A DNA stretch of 64,000 nucleotides from HK1 sp965220535 (GTDB lineage Bacteria; Pseudomonadota; Gammaproteobacteria; HK1), in NCBI GenBank assembly GCA_965220535.1, contig OZ244833.1:3596001-3660000 (forward strand), given 5' to 3'. This document shows positions 1 to 8,486 of this stretch, one piece after another. How positions within the stretch are numbered: position 1 is the stretch's first letter; every line of letters starts with the position of its first letter. A model generated the notes under the pieces. The model did no database searches and was not told where the DNA came from. It saw only the letters and a list, made by a program, of their open reading frames with translations. A program made the translations under genes and the position numbers.

Positions 1-481
1 CGACGCCGTAGATGATCAGCGGGATCGAGGGCGGGATGAGGATGCCCAAAGTGCCCCCGGCCGCCAGCATGCCCAATGTGAAGGGCCGGTCGTATCCGCG
101 CTTGGCCATCTCCGGGATGGCGACGGTGCCGATGGTGGCCGCGGTCGCGACCGAAGACCCGGAGATCGCCGCGAACAAGGTGCACGAGACGATCGTCGCC
201 ACCCCGAGCCCCCCGGGCCAGTGGCCGACCCAGGACTGCACGGCCGCGAACAGGTCGCGCCCGACGCCGCCTGCCAGCAGCACGTTCGACATCAAAAGGA
301 ACATCGGCACCGCCAGCAGTTCGAAGGAATCCAGCGTGCCGTAGATGCGCTGCGGGACGCTGACCAAAGGGAAGCCCTTCCACAACAGCAACGCCACGCC
401 GAGCGTGCCTAGGGCGAAGGCGACCGGCACCCGGATCAACAGCAAGAAGACCAGCAGGCCCAAGATCAGGAAGGGTTCCAT
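1..481 (-). CDS. dctM: TRAP transporter large permease DctM (partial, N-terminal part)
   Basis: The gene starts at ATG 481-479 on the minus strand and runs off the left edge, so only about 160 N-terminal residues are visible. The protein begins MEPFLILGLLVFLLLIRVPV and continues with long hydrophobic segments and the motif AISGSSVATAATIG, typical of the 12-helix DctM subunit that forms the sodium-driven transport path of TRAP transporters in the inner membrane. The start lies 3 nt after the dctQ stop, so dctQ and dctM are translationally close and in one operon (dctP-dctQ-dctM). The substrate class is usually an organic acid, but nothing here fixes it. Confidence 0.93.
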   Translation of the reverse strand, partial: MEPFLILGLLVFLLLIRVPVAFALGTLGVALLLWKGFPLVSVPQRIYGTLDSFELLAVPMFLLMSNVLLAGGVGRDLFAAVQSWVGHWPGGLGVATIVSCTLFAAISGSSVATAATIGTVAIPEMAKRGYDRPFTLGMLAAGGTLGILIPPSIPLIIYGV

Positions 482-484
482 GGC

Positions 485-988
485 TCAGATCTTGTCGTGC
501 TCGGTGTTTTCGGGCACGCCGTCGACCCAGATCCGGATCAGTTCGACCGCGCATTGGATCAGCATCAGGCCGAAGCCCACCCACAACGAGGCATGGGTCA
601 GCCATTTCGGCGGGGCCAAGAAACTGTCGGTGGTATGTCCGGCCAGCGTCGCCTTCAGCCACAGGTCGAAGCCGAACTTGGCGGCCACGGCACAAAAGAC
701 GGCGATCGTCAGCACCGAGAAGCTTTCGGTCAGCCGGCGCGCGAGGGTCTTGCGGTCACGAAAGAGGATGTCGATCAGAATCAGCTCGCGGTGGCGCAGC
801 AAGTAAGCCCCCGCGAGCAAGGTGGCCCAAATCTGAAAGATGCGGCTGACCTCGTCCACCCAGATGGTCGGCGCGTTGAAGGCATAGCGCAGCAGAACTT
901 CCCAAGCGACGAACAGGCCGATGGCAAAAAACATCCAAGCCGCCAGCGTACCGCCGGCGTCGGAGATGCGGTCGAATCGGCGCCACAT
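485..988 (-). CDS. dctQ: TRAP transporter small permease DctQ
   Basis: This 167-aa inner membrane protein has four predicted hydrophobic helices and matches the DctQ family in size and in the motif ILIDILFRDR after helix 2. It is the accessory membrane subunit that pairs with DctM. A good ribosome binding site (GGAGG) sits just before the ATG at 988. It lies between dctP and dctM, but the distance from the dctP stop is unusually large (about 720 nt) because a tandem array of dctP-tail copies fills the gap. Confidence 0.92.
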   Translation of the reverse strand: MWRRFDRISDAGGTLAAWMFFAIGLFVAWEVLLRYAFNAPTIWVDEVSRIFQIWATLLAGAYLLRHRELILIDILFRDRKTLARRLTESFSVLTIAVFCAVAAKFGFDLWLKATLAGHTTDSFLAPPKWLTHASLWVGFGLMLIQCAVELIRIWVDGVPENTEHDKI

Positions 989-999
989 AGTCGCCTCCT

Positions 1000-1775
1000 G
1001 CAGCGGGGTCGGGCCCGAGGGTCACCCAAGACGCTTATCGTGCGGCCTCGTCGATCATGGCGGCGGCGGTTGCGCCCCCGTTTTCGACGAAGCGGTCGAT
1101 CGCGCTCGGCGCAAGCGGGGTCGGACGCAGCAAGCCCGCCCCCAAGGTGCTTATCGTGCGGCTTCGATCACGGCGGCGGTTTCGCCCCCGTTTTCGACGA
1201 AGCGGTCGCTCGCGCCCGGCGCAAGCGGGGTCGGGCGCAGCAAGCCCGCCCCCGAAGCGCTTATCGTGCGGTTTCGATCACTGCGGCGGTTTCGCCCCCG
1301 TTTTCGACGAAGCGGTCGCTCGCGCTCGGCGCAAGCGGGGTCGGGCGCAGCAAGCCCGCCCCCAAGACGCTTATCGTGCGGCCTCGATCACGGCGGCGGC
1401 GGTTTCGCCCCCGTTTTCGACGAAGCGTTCGATCGCGCTCGGCGCAAGCGGAGTCGGGCGCAGCAAGCCTGCCCCCGAAGTGCTTATCGTGCGGCCTCGA
1501 TCACGGCGGCGGCGGTTTCGCCCCCGTTTTCGGCGAAGCGGTGATCGCGCCCGGCGCAAGTGGGGTCGGGCGCAGCAAGCCCGCCCCCGAAGCGCTTATC
1601 GTGCGGCCTCGATCACGGCGGCGGTGGTTTCGCCCCCGTTTTCGACGAAGCGGTCGATCGCGCCCGGCGCAAGCGGGGTCGGGCGCAGCAAGCCCGCCCC
1701 CGAGGTGCTTATCGTGCGGCCTCGATCACGGCGGCGGCGGTTTCGCCCCCGTTTTCGATAAAGCGGTCGATCACG
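1000..1775 (-). repeat. Tandem array of 110-116 bp units derived from the 3' end of dctP
   Basis: The 12-mer CTTATCGTGCGG (plus strand) recurs at 1034, 1150, 1260, 1370, 1483, 1595 and 1708, giving periods of 116, 110, 110, 113, 112 and 113 bp. The copy at 1708 is the real end of dctP (residues ending AAAVIEAAR, then TAA). The other six are non-coding or out-of-frame copies of that tail, each with the stop; a further decayed piece lies at about 1000-1033. Most length differences come from gain or loss of GGC triplets. Each unit also contains a GC-rich inverted repeat (GGGGCGGGC against GCCCGACCCC) just past the stop, so the dctP-dctQ mRNA would carry a row of hairpins. Confidence 0.9.
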
Positions 1776-2683
1776 CCCTTGGTCGCCTCGCGCCACAAGG
1801 TGCGCTCGTCCTCGGTCAGCTCGATGACGTTCATCTTGCCGCGCAGGAATTCGAGGGCCTCGGCCTCGATCTGCAGGACGCTGTCGCGCAGTTCCTTTTC
1901 GACCTTGGCTCCGCAGTCGTCGACCACGGTCTTTTTGTCATCGGACAGCGATTGATAGAAGTCCTCGTTCATCACCGCGACGAACTCGATATCGCTGTCG
2001 AAGGTCAGCGTCATATTGGGCATGACCTCGTAGAGCTTGCGCGACTTGGCGCCGGTCAGACCGGTGATGCCGGCGTCCACGGCGCCTTGTTGGTAGGCCA
2101 AGAACTGCTTCGAGCCGGACATCAGCGTCGGCGCCCCGCCGAGGGCCTCGACCGTCCAGCCGAGCAGTTTCCCGAAGGTGCGAACCTTTTTGTCCTTGAT
2201 GTCGGCGGGAACGCGGATCGGCTCCTTCGAAAGATAGATGGTGCGCCCGAAAGCCTGCCACCAAAGGATACGGGCATTGCTTTGTTCGAGCACCGCGGCA
2301 TCCAAGATGGCGCGCATCTTCGACCCGGGCGCGGTGGCCTTGCGCACTTTTTCCTCGCTGTCGAGCAGGAAGGGCACATAGACGGCATCCACTGCCGGAA
2401 CTTGGCCGGCGAAGCGGGTCAGCGACGCCGTGCCCATTTCGATCGCTCCCGACCCGACCGCCTCGGGCACTTGTTTGTCCTTGTAAAGCTGGGCCGAGGG
2501 GAAGATCTGCACGTCCAGATCGGATTTTTCTTCGACGCAAGACTTCCAAGCGTCGAGGTTTACGCCCAAGGGGTGGGTTTCGGGCAATTGCAGGGTTACG
2601 CGGATCGTTTCGGCCGACACGGCAGCGGTGCCGGCGGTCGATGCCAAAGCGCTAAGGCCTAATAGGGCTTGTTTGAGTTTCAT
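1709..2683 (-). CDS. dctP: TRAP transporter periplasmic solute-binding protein DctP
   Basis: This 324-aa secreted protein starts with a Sec signal peptide (MKLKQALLGLSALAS, cleavage probably after VSA) and has the DctP fold signatures: VTLQLPETHPLGVNLDAW near the mature N-terminus, and FGRTIYLSKEPIRVPADIK followed by KVRTFGK, the arginine-containing ligand region. The start ATG at 2683-2681 is preceded by GAGAGGA at good spacing; an upstream extension to 2794 lacks support. It binds the substrate in the periplasm and hands it to DctQM. The last codons are the source of the tandem array that follows. Confidence 0.94.
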   Translation of the reverse strand: MKLKQALLGLSALASTAGTAAVSAETIRVTLQLPETHPLGVNLDAWKSCVEEKSDLDVQIFPSAQLYKDKQVPEAVGSGAIEMGTASLTRFAGQVPAVDAVYVPFLLDSEEKVRKATAPGSKMRAILDAAVLEQSNARILWWQAFGRTIYLSKEPIRVPADIKDKKVRTFGKLLGWTVEALGGAPTLMSGSKQFLAYQQGAVDAGITGLTGAKSRKLYEVMPNMTLTFDSDIEFVAVMNEDFYQSLSDDKKTVVDDCGAKVEKELRDSVLQIEAEALEFLRGKMNVIELTEDERTLWREATKGVIDRFIENGGETAAAVIEAAR

Positions 2684-3917
2684 CTTGTCCTCTCTTCGGC
2701 CGCCATCGCGGCCGTTCTTTTGAATGTCGAGATTCCGACCGAACGGAACGAATATTTTAACTTCGGACTGAAAGAGCCATCCGTTTGGGAGCAAGAGGAC
2801 CCCGACGAGGGCCGAATGCCGAAGGATCGAGTCGAGATGATCGAGTCGAGGCCGTGGAGCCGGGCGCTCGAAGCGATCGAGATCGAAGCCAAGCGTCTGG
2901 TCGAAGAACCGGTCTTGGCCGAATCGCTCGGGTATCCGGGTACGTACAAGAGCGCGATTTTCGTATCTCGCAGGTTCGCTGCGGCGCTAGATCGCGCTAG
3001 ATGGCACTAGATGGCATTAGGGGCCACTTGCGGTGGCGCCCGAATGATAGCCATGTCGTTCAGGCCCGTCGCTTCGGCGCTCGGGTAGGCGGTGCCGGCG
3101 AGACGGTCTCGCTCTATGTCGATGACGGCTAAGGATCCCTTCGTATCGCCTGAATGCGCCGCGGGCTTTTGCGCCGGCGCTTCGATAAGGAGATGCGGTT
3201 GTCGCCGGAGCGCGGCGCGGCGGGTCGATTGCCGAGAGCCTCGGCTTTGACCTGCCGATGATGCGTGCCGGGCCAAGCCGGGATAGGGGGCGCGGGGCTT
3301 TCCGGCCCGGTCGGAGGGTTCACGACCGAGATGCCAAGCGACAGGGTCAGTGCAGATGAACGATGCCGCTCGAGCGCTCACGGACTCGCTTCGCTCTTTA
3401 GTTCGCACTTCACTGTTTTCGCTTCGGCAGCCTTTGCATCGAGAAGGGATTTTCGCGCCGCATATCGCATCCCGAGAAGAGGCTCACACCCGTCGCTCGG
3501 TTTTGGATATTCGCTTCCCGATGCATCGACCTTGAGAATCGGCGCGACGATTCGGTATCGGAGGCTAGGGCAGGTTGCGGGCGAAAGCCCGGTGCCGTTC
3601 GAAGCTCCCTCGATGCGCGGAAATTTCCGATAAAGATAGCGATAGCGCATATCCGATATTCGACCGAGGGTTTTTAGGGCCGGTCGCCCGAGCCCGCACG
3701 CCGAACACCGAAGGACGGGACCGTCCGAGAATCGCAGATCATTGTTAATATTGTCGGGCGATTCGTTTCGATGAATTGAAATGCAGTATAAAAACGAAGG
3801 ATCAGGATGCTTTTAGGGAAGACACTTTACTTTTGCCGACCCGATCGCTTCGTCTTCGACCGACCATGCGGAGCATCGTCCTCGATGCCATCGGCGGAAG
3901 GATGCGGATAGACAAGG
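2684..3917. other. Intergenic region, no confident gene
   Basis: About 1.2 kb between the divergent dctP and DUF4365-type genes. A minus-strand reading frame of about 130 codons (3007-3408) ends in a run that looks protein-like (AVIDIERDRLAGTAYPSAEA) but its first half is arginine/serine-rich and I could not match it to a family; it may be a gene relic. The stretch 3735-3800 is locally AT-rich and probably holds the promoter of the following gene pair. Confidence 0.5.
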
Positions 3918-4505
3918 ATGACAGACGCCTTGGGGATATCGAGCGATCGGAAAAAACGGCTTTCGGTCGTATATACGATGGCGGTGGCGGCCCAAGCGGG
4001 CTATGGGGTCGAGATGCTCGATTCGGATCGAGACGGGGTCGATATGCGGATCAGCGCCGACGAGGGTTTGCGCCCGGCTCTCGAACTCGCGTTGGAAGCG
4101 ACCACGCGTTTGGAGCCGCCCAAGGCCGGCTATGCCGCATATTCTCTATCCTTGTGTCATTACGAGCGGTTGCGCATGAGGACGCAAACCCCGCGCATAC
4201 TCGTCGTGCTCGATCTGCCGAGACAGGAGGAGCGATGGTCGGGTGTCAACTTCACCGAGCTCGTGCTTCGCCATCGGGCTTATTGGCTGAATCTGCAAGA
4301 CCCCGGTTTTCAAGGCCATGACCTTCGAGGCCATGATCTTCAATATCATGACCTTCGAGATCATGGTCTTCGAGATCATGGCCTTCAAGACCGCAAAGAG
4401 ATTTCGAATATGAACTCGGTGAGGATCCCGATCCCGACGAAAAACCTCTTCAATGCCGCCGCGTTGCAATGGTTGATGGGGCTTTCGATGACGGGGGATA
4501 TTTAG
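3918..4505 (+). CDS. DUF4365-type protein with an inserted 5-residue repeat
   Basis: This 195-aa protein matches the DUF4365 pattern: KKRLSVVYTMAVAAQAGY at the start, DSDRDGVDMRI near residue 38, TQTPRILVVLDLP near residue 90 and YWLNL followed by IPIPTKNLFNAAALQWLM at the end. DUF4365 has a restriction-endonuclease-like fold, but here the usual QLKAT motif reads ALEAT, so both the Gln and the Lys of the presumed catalytic core are replaced. Between YWLNL and the C-terminal strand is an insert of about 30 residues made of xxHDL/xxHGL units. The stop abuts the start of the next gene with no gap, which points to one operon. Function is unknown. Confidence 0.8.
   Translation: MTDALGISSDRKKRLSVVYTMAVAAQAGYGVEMLDSDRDGVDMRISADEGLRPALELALEATTRLEPPKAGYAAYSLSLCHYERLRMRTQTPRILVVLDLPRQEERWSGVNFTELVLRHRAYWLNLQDPGFQGHDLRGHDLQYHDLRDHGLRDHGLQDRKEISNMNSVRIPIPTKNLFNAAALQWLMGLSMTGDI
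4312..4400 (+). repeat. 15-bp tandem repeat inside the DUF4365-type gene
   Basis: About six units of the form CTTCGAGATCATGGC encode GHDL, RGHDL, QYHDL, RDHGL, RDHGL and a decayed last unit. The unit is 15 bp, so the reading frame is kept. The family usually lacks this segment, so it is probably a recent in-frame expansion. Confidence 0.8.
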
Positions 4506-5672
4506 ATGGACATAGCGCTTAGGGATATCGTGATCCGGGATGTCGATGCCCTGTCCGATATATCGCCTGCGGCCTTGGCGGCATGGGCCCAAGCCAAGGG
4601 GTGGAGAAAGGCCGGGCGCTATCGCGAGAATTCCGATATTTACAAGGCGCAGGACAAGCCCGAGCTATTGATCCCGACCGTGCGGGAACTCGGGGATTAT
4701 CCGCGGGTCGTCGAGCGGTTGATTTCGGTTTTTGCCGAGGTTGTCGGTACCGACGTTCTTTCCCTTTATCGGGAGTTGGCAAGAGCGGATCGAGATGCGA
4801 TTCGGGTGCAGGTGCCGGATCGACCGCACGGTTCGGTCGCCGCCGAGGGCGCGGTCGAACTGATCGTCGGCTCGTGGGGGATGGTGCGTTCCGTATTGCG
4901 GTCGATGAACGCTCCTCGGGCGGTGCATTGGTCGAATCCCAAGCCCACGATGCGAGTGCTGTTGGATCGGATGTTGATGGGGCAGGGCGAGCACGAGAGT
5001 TTCGCGATCACCCTTCTTTCCCCGGCGATCGTGCAGGGTCTTCCGGAGATCGAACCGGCCGAAAGGGTCATGACGAAGTACCTGGCCCAAGGCTTGCACG
5101 CTTTGCGCCGGGCGACGGACCGAAGCATCAAGGCTCCCGGCGGACAAAAAGATTTCTTCGCCGAGGCGGTGAAAGAGGGGGTGAGCGCCAATCTTTGCGA
5201 ATCGGTGGTATCGATGCTCGATCCCTTTCATACCGTCGATATCGCTTTTTCCTGGGCCTATACGGTCAAGATGAAGGGCCTGCAAGGGGTCGCGTTCGAA
5301 AGAGAGGATGCCTTGATCCTCAAAAAAGCCGCGGATCGCTTTCGCCGCGAGGACTTGGAGCCGGATCGCTCTTTTGTCGGCATGATCGAAAAGGTCGAGC
5401 GCTCGGGCTCGCAGAGCGAGGGCAAGATCGTCTTGCGCACCCTCGATGAGCGAGGCGAGCGTCGGTTGCGGGCTTCTTTGCCGCCCCTCGATTACGAAAA
5501 AGCGATGCGAGCCTTCGAAGAGCGGATGCCGATCGTCTTGGCGGGCGATTTGGATCGAAGCGGCGGTCGTCGACATCTGCGAAATGCGAGGCTCGTCCAT
5601 GCGATGGACGCCTCATCGCCTCCGGGTGAGGAGAGCGACGGCGAAAGCGGGCAGGTCGATCTATTCGACTGA
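4506..5672 (+). CDS. Conserved protein of unknown function, partner of DUF4365
   Basis: A 388-aa soluble protein. ATG 4506 directly follows the TAG stop of the DUF4365-type gene, so translation is probably coupled. I recall similar proteins next to DUF4365 genes in other bacteria, with the same N-terminal pattern (LAAWAQAKGWRKAGRYRENS, then ELLIPTVRELGDYPRVVE) and a central GEHESFAITLLSPAI segment. No catalytic motif is obvious. The recurrent pairing suggests a two-gene module, possibly defence-related, but that is inference. The last 75 codons have been tandemly copied downstream. Confidence 0.8.
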   Translation: MDIALRDIVIRDVDALSDISPAALAAWAQAKGWRKAGRYRENSDIYKAQDKPELLIPTVRELGDYPRVVERLISVFAEVVGTDVLSLYRELARADRDAIRVQVPDRPHGSVAAEGAVELIVGSWGMVRSVLRSMNAPRAVHWSNPKPTMRVLLDRMLMGQGEHESFAITLLSPAIVQGLPEIEPAERVMTKYLAQGLHALRRATDRSIKAPGGQKDFFAEAVKEGVSANLCESVVSMLDPFHTVDIAFSWAYTVKMKGLQGVAFEREDALILKKAADRFRREDLEPDRSFVGMIEKVERSGSQSEGKIVLRTLDERGERRLRASLPPLDYEKAMRAFEERMPIVLAGDLDRSGGRRHLRNARLVHAMDASSPPGEESDGESGQVDLFD

Positions 5673-6147
5673 GGGTGCAAGGGATCGGGGATTGGAAAGG
5701 GGTTCGAGGGCAGGATCATCTGCGCCCCCTTGATGACGAAGACGTCGAAGAGCGGATGCCGATCGTTTTGGTGGGCGATTTTTGGATCGAAGCGGCGGTC
5801 GTCGACAACTGCGAAATGCGAGGCTCGTCCATGCGATGGACGCCTCATCGCCTCCGGGTGAGGAGAGCGACGGCGAAGGCGGGCAGGTCGATCTATTCGA
5901 CTGAGGGTGCAAGGGATCGGGGATTGGAAAGGGGTTCGAGGGCAGGATCATCTGCGCCCCCTTGATGACGAAGACGTCGAAGAGCGGATGCCGATCGTCT
6001 TGGCGGGCGATTTTTGGATCGAAGCGGCGAGTGTCGACAACTGCGAAGCGCGCGAGGCCAGTCCATGCGATGGCTGCCTCTTCGCCACCGGATGAACGAG
6101 ATCGGCGGCGAAAGCAGGCAGGTCAATCGATTCGATCGAGGGTGCAA
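5516..6147 (+). repeat. Tandem copies (230-234 bp) of the 3' end of the 388-aa gene
   Basis: The sequence CGAAGAGCGGATGCCGATCG occurs at 5516 (inside the gene), 5746 and 5978. The stop context GACTGAGGGTGC occurs at about 5668 and 5900, and in decayed form (GATCGAGGGTGC) at about 6134. Each extra unit starts right after the previous stop and can be aligned with the last ~230 bp of the gene; the parts after the first stop are more decayed. The extra copies have lost most of the reading frame. Confidence 0.9.
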
Positions 6148-6194
6148 GGGAGCGGGAATCGGAAGGGGCGTCAGCCTAGGATTGCGCCCGAGAT

Positions 6195-6600
6195 GACCCT
6201 CCTAAGACGACGGCTCGTGTTCGCGAAAGGGGAAGGTTTCGATCCTCGAAGAGCCGCGGATCGTTTTCGCCGCGAAGCCTTTTCGCCGGATCGCTCGGTT
6301 ATCGGCGTGGTCGAGAAGGCCGAGCGCTTGGAAGTCGCAAAGCGAGGGCAAGATCGTCTTGTGCGCCTTCGATGAGCGAGACGAGCTTTGGGCGAGGGCG
6401 TTTTCGTCGCCCCTTTTCGTCGCCCCTTGGATGGCGAGAACGAGAGACGAGACGAGAACGAGAAGGCGATGCGAGCCTTCGAAGAACGGATGCCGATCGT
6501 GCCCGCAGACGATTCGGATCGAAGCGGCGCTCGTCGGCAAGCGCGACATCCGAGCCTCGTCCATGCAATGGCTCGGGTCTGCACTCGAGAAGAAAGGCTC
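6195..6600 (+). pseudogene. Longer decayed copy of the 3' part of the 388-aa gene
   Basis: The stretch 6236-6375 aligns with codons around 265-320 of the gene at 4506-5672 (GCCGCGGATCG, CGCCGCGA, GCCGGATCGCTC, GGCAAGATCGTCTTG appear in the same order) and 6465-6570 aligns with the following part (GCGATGCGAGCCTTCGAAGA, then GGATCGAAGCGGCG). The frame is broken by indels. It is the fourth and oldest-looking member of the tail family. Confidence 0.75.
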
Positions 6601-6701
6601 CGCTCTCGATCACATATCTCGGATGCTTGGAACACCATTCCGATTCGGATATCGTGCTGTCTCGGAGCGTGTCTCGCGTCCGTGCGCTGCATCCCGACGC
6701 G

Positions 6702-6851
6702 ATGCGAGATGTCTTTCTCGGTCTCCTTGTCGGTCTGTACGATGGGCTCGGTTGGCTAGGGCTCGTTCGCTTCGCGGCGTGGATTGTTTTTCTGCTCTTT
6801 TCGTTCTTCGGCGATCTCTTCGTCGCTCGGTTTTTTGGAGCGCTGCCATGA
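6702..6851 (+). CDS. Possible 49-aa single-span membrane peptide
   Basis: MRDVFLGLLVGLYDGLGWLG followed by a strongly hydrophobic stretch (WIVFLLFSFFGDLFVARFF). There is no good ribosome binding site, but its TGA overlaps the ATG of the next small gene (ATGA). The overlap and the membrane character are the only support, so this may be chance in a decayed region. Confidence 0.3.
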   Translation: MRDVFLGLLVGLYDGLGWLGLVRFAAWIVFLLFSFFGDLFVARFFGALP

Positions 6852-6952
6852 TTGCCCGCTTTCTTGCCCTAGCCCTTTGTGTCTCGTTCGCGGGCTGTGC
6901 CTCCGGCTACGATTCTGCTTCCCGCCTGCACCTTCATAAAACAGCTTCATAA
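6848..6952 (+). CDS. Possible 34-aa lipoprotein
   Basis: The peptide begins MIARFLALALCVSFAGCASG: a charged start, a hydrophobic core and a lipobox (FAGC), which would leave a mature lipidated peptide of about 18 residues. GGAG lies 8 nt before the ATG, and the start overlaps the upstream small frame by 4 nt. Small lipoproteins of this type include lysis and entericidin-like peptides, but there is no sequence match to claim one. Confidence 0.4.
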   Translation: MIARFLALALCVSFAGCASGYDSASRLHLHKTAS

Positions 6953-7771
6953 AACAGGATGCGGTGGGTGATATTCTCGCTCGCTGACAATCTCCGCTTC
7001 GCGTGGTCGTGTCTTCGTCTCGGTCATGTCCGGCGATCGCGCCGCGTCTTCCGCTTATGCGCCGGGCTCGCTCTTGTCCGGTTCCGAGGCGGGCGTTCTC
7101 CGCGCTTTCTGCTCGGCGCTTCCGTCCCTGCCTAGCACCTATCAGGCTTGAAAGCGGCGCGGGCGATAAAGATCCGAGACGATAGCCGCGTTCGAACGCG
7201 TTCGAAAAAGATGGCGCGTCGATCGTCGAACGAGCCGCGGCTTTGTTCCTCGGAAGGCACCGGAGCCGGATCGCTCGTTTGCCGGCGAAGTCCGAGCGTT
7301 TGAGCGTTCGCCGTCAACAGGCAGGGGCGATGCCGAGGCGATCGTCTCCGGAAAATCGGTGCGGATGCTTCGAAAGCGGATGCCTAGAATTTCGCATAAT
7401 TGACAATTCCCCGCATCTCGTTTGCAATTACCGCTCGGGGAGGCGATGGTTCTTGCCCGGGATATTTTTCTCGATACGCTTTCGAAGTTCGGCGAAAATC
7501 CGCCTTTTATGTCTTTTGGCAAGTCGGTATCTCCATCGCTTTTCGCGATACGAGACGATGGCGTTCGACACGAGACCCGATGTTTCGTGGAAGATATCGT
7601 GGAAGAGAACGCGCTTTTTCGAATCCGGCGATTTCGAACTCTTTATCCCGGTCGCTCTCGGGCGAGCGCGGTTTTCGCGCCGACTACGTCGGCTAAAGAT
7701 GGTTCGAATCCCCGATCCTTTTCCCCATAGCGTTTTGCAACGACCGGCATGAAACAAAGGAGGCTGCAGGA
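6953..7771. other. Intergenic region upstream of gcvH
   Basis: About 0.8 kb with no convincing gene. A short, locally AT-richer stretch near 7395-7430 may hold a promoter. I looked for a glycine riboswitch before gcvH and could not recognise one by eye. Confidence 0.4.
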
Positions 7772-8152
7772 ATGAGCGTCATGCGCTATACCGAAGATCA
7801 CGAGTGGATATTGGTCGAAGACGGTGAGGTCGCACTCACCGGAATCACCCATTACGCGCAAGACCAGCTCGGGGAGCTGGTTTATGTCGGACTTCCTTCG
7901 GTCGGAGACGAGATCGATCAGGGAGAGGTTTGCGCGGAGATCGAGTCGGTCAAGGCGGCCGGCGAACTCAAGATGCCGGTCAGCGGCACCGTTCTCGAAG
8001 TCAACGAATCGCTGGTGGACGAACCGGACAAAGTCAATTCCGACCCGACCGGTGTCGGCTGGGTCGTGCGTTTTCGCATCTCGGACAGCTCCGATATCGA
8101 AGACCTGATGAGCGAAGAAGCCTACAACGACTACGTCAAAGACTTGTCATGA
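7772..8152 (+). CDS. gcvH: Glycine cleavage system H protein
   Basis: This 126-aa lipoyl carrier shuttles the aminomethyl group between the P, T and L proteins of the glycine cleavage complex. The lipoylation site is in GEVCAEIESVKAAGELKMPV, with Lys61 as the modified residue. The N-terminal YTEDHEWILVEDGEVALTGI and the size are typical. A strong AAGGAGG lies 9 nt before the ATG. gcvP follows 334 nt downstream on the same strand; gcvT is not in the window. Confidence 0.96.
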   Translation: MSVMRYTEDHEWILVEDGEVALTGITHYAQDQLGELVYVGLPSVGDEIDQGEVCAEIESVKAAGELKMPVSGTVLEVNESLVDEPDKVNSDPTGVGWVVRFRISDSSDIEDLMSEEAYNDYVKDLS

Positions 8153-8486
8153 TGCGGACCTTTGCATCGGATCCGCTCGATGCACATCGCTTTGCCGCCG
8201 CGATTTCGGATAGCCGAGCGAGATTCGCCTGAGTTTCGACGACGAAGACAAGGGGCGAGTGCGGCTTTGCCATCGTCCAACCCCTCTGCATGATTCCGTG
8301 CCCGGTAGTCGGTAGTCGCAGGCGAAAGGCGCTAGCCGGAACTCGTTGTCGGCCGCGAGACCGCACCGCCCCCGCGGCGATAGCCCTCCCTTAGGCGAGA
8401 TCGCCGGCGCTCTCTTTGTCGAGCGTCGGCGAGGGAAGGGCGAGGGCCGAAAATGATCCCCACGGGATCGAGGAAGGAATCGAACG
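8153..8486. other. Spacer between gcvH and gcvP
   Basis: 334 bp with no credible gene on either strand. It is longer than usual for a gcv operon; I see no clear terminator or riboswitch. Confidence 0.45.

Noticed and set aside
1000..1775. CRISPR-like array
   Set aside because: Units are contiguous 110-116 bp copies with no unique spacers and are derived from the dctP end; no cas genes are nearby.
497..2662. Very long plus-strand open frame (over 700 codons) opposite dctQ and dctP
   Set aside because: It is antisense to two clear TRAP genes and its middle is only the translated tandem array; composition is Arg/Ser/Pro-rich as expected from GC-rich shadow frames.
3007..3408. Minus-strand frame of 133 codons upstream of dctP
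   Set aside because: Part of its C-terminus looks protein-like, but there is no ribosome binding site, no family match and the first half is low-complexity.
7400..7771. Glycine riboswitch before gcvH
   Set aside because: I could not find the paired aptamer core by eye; a covariance-model search would be decisive.
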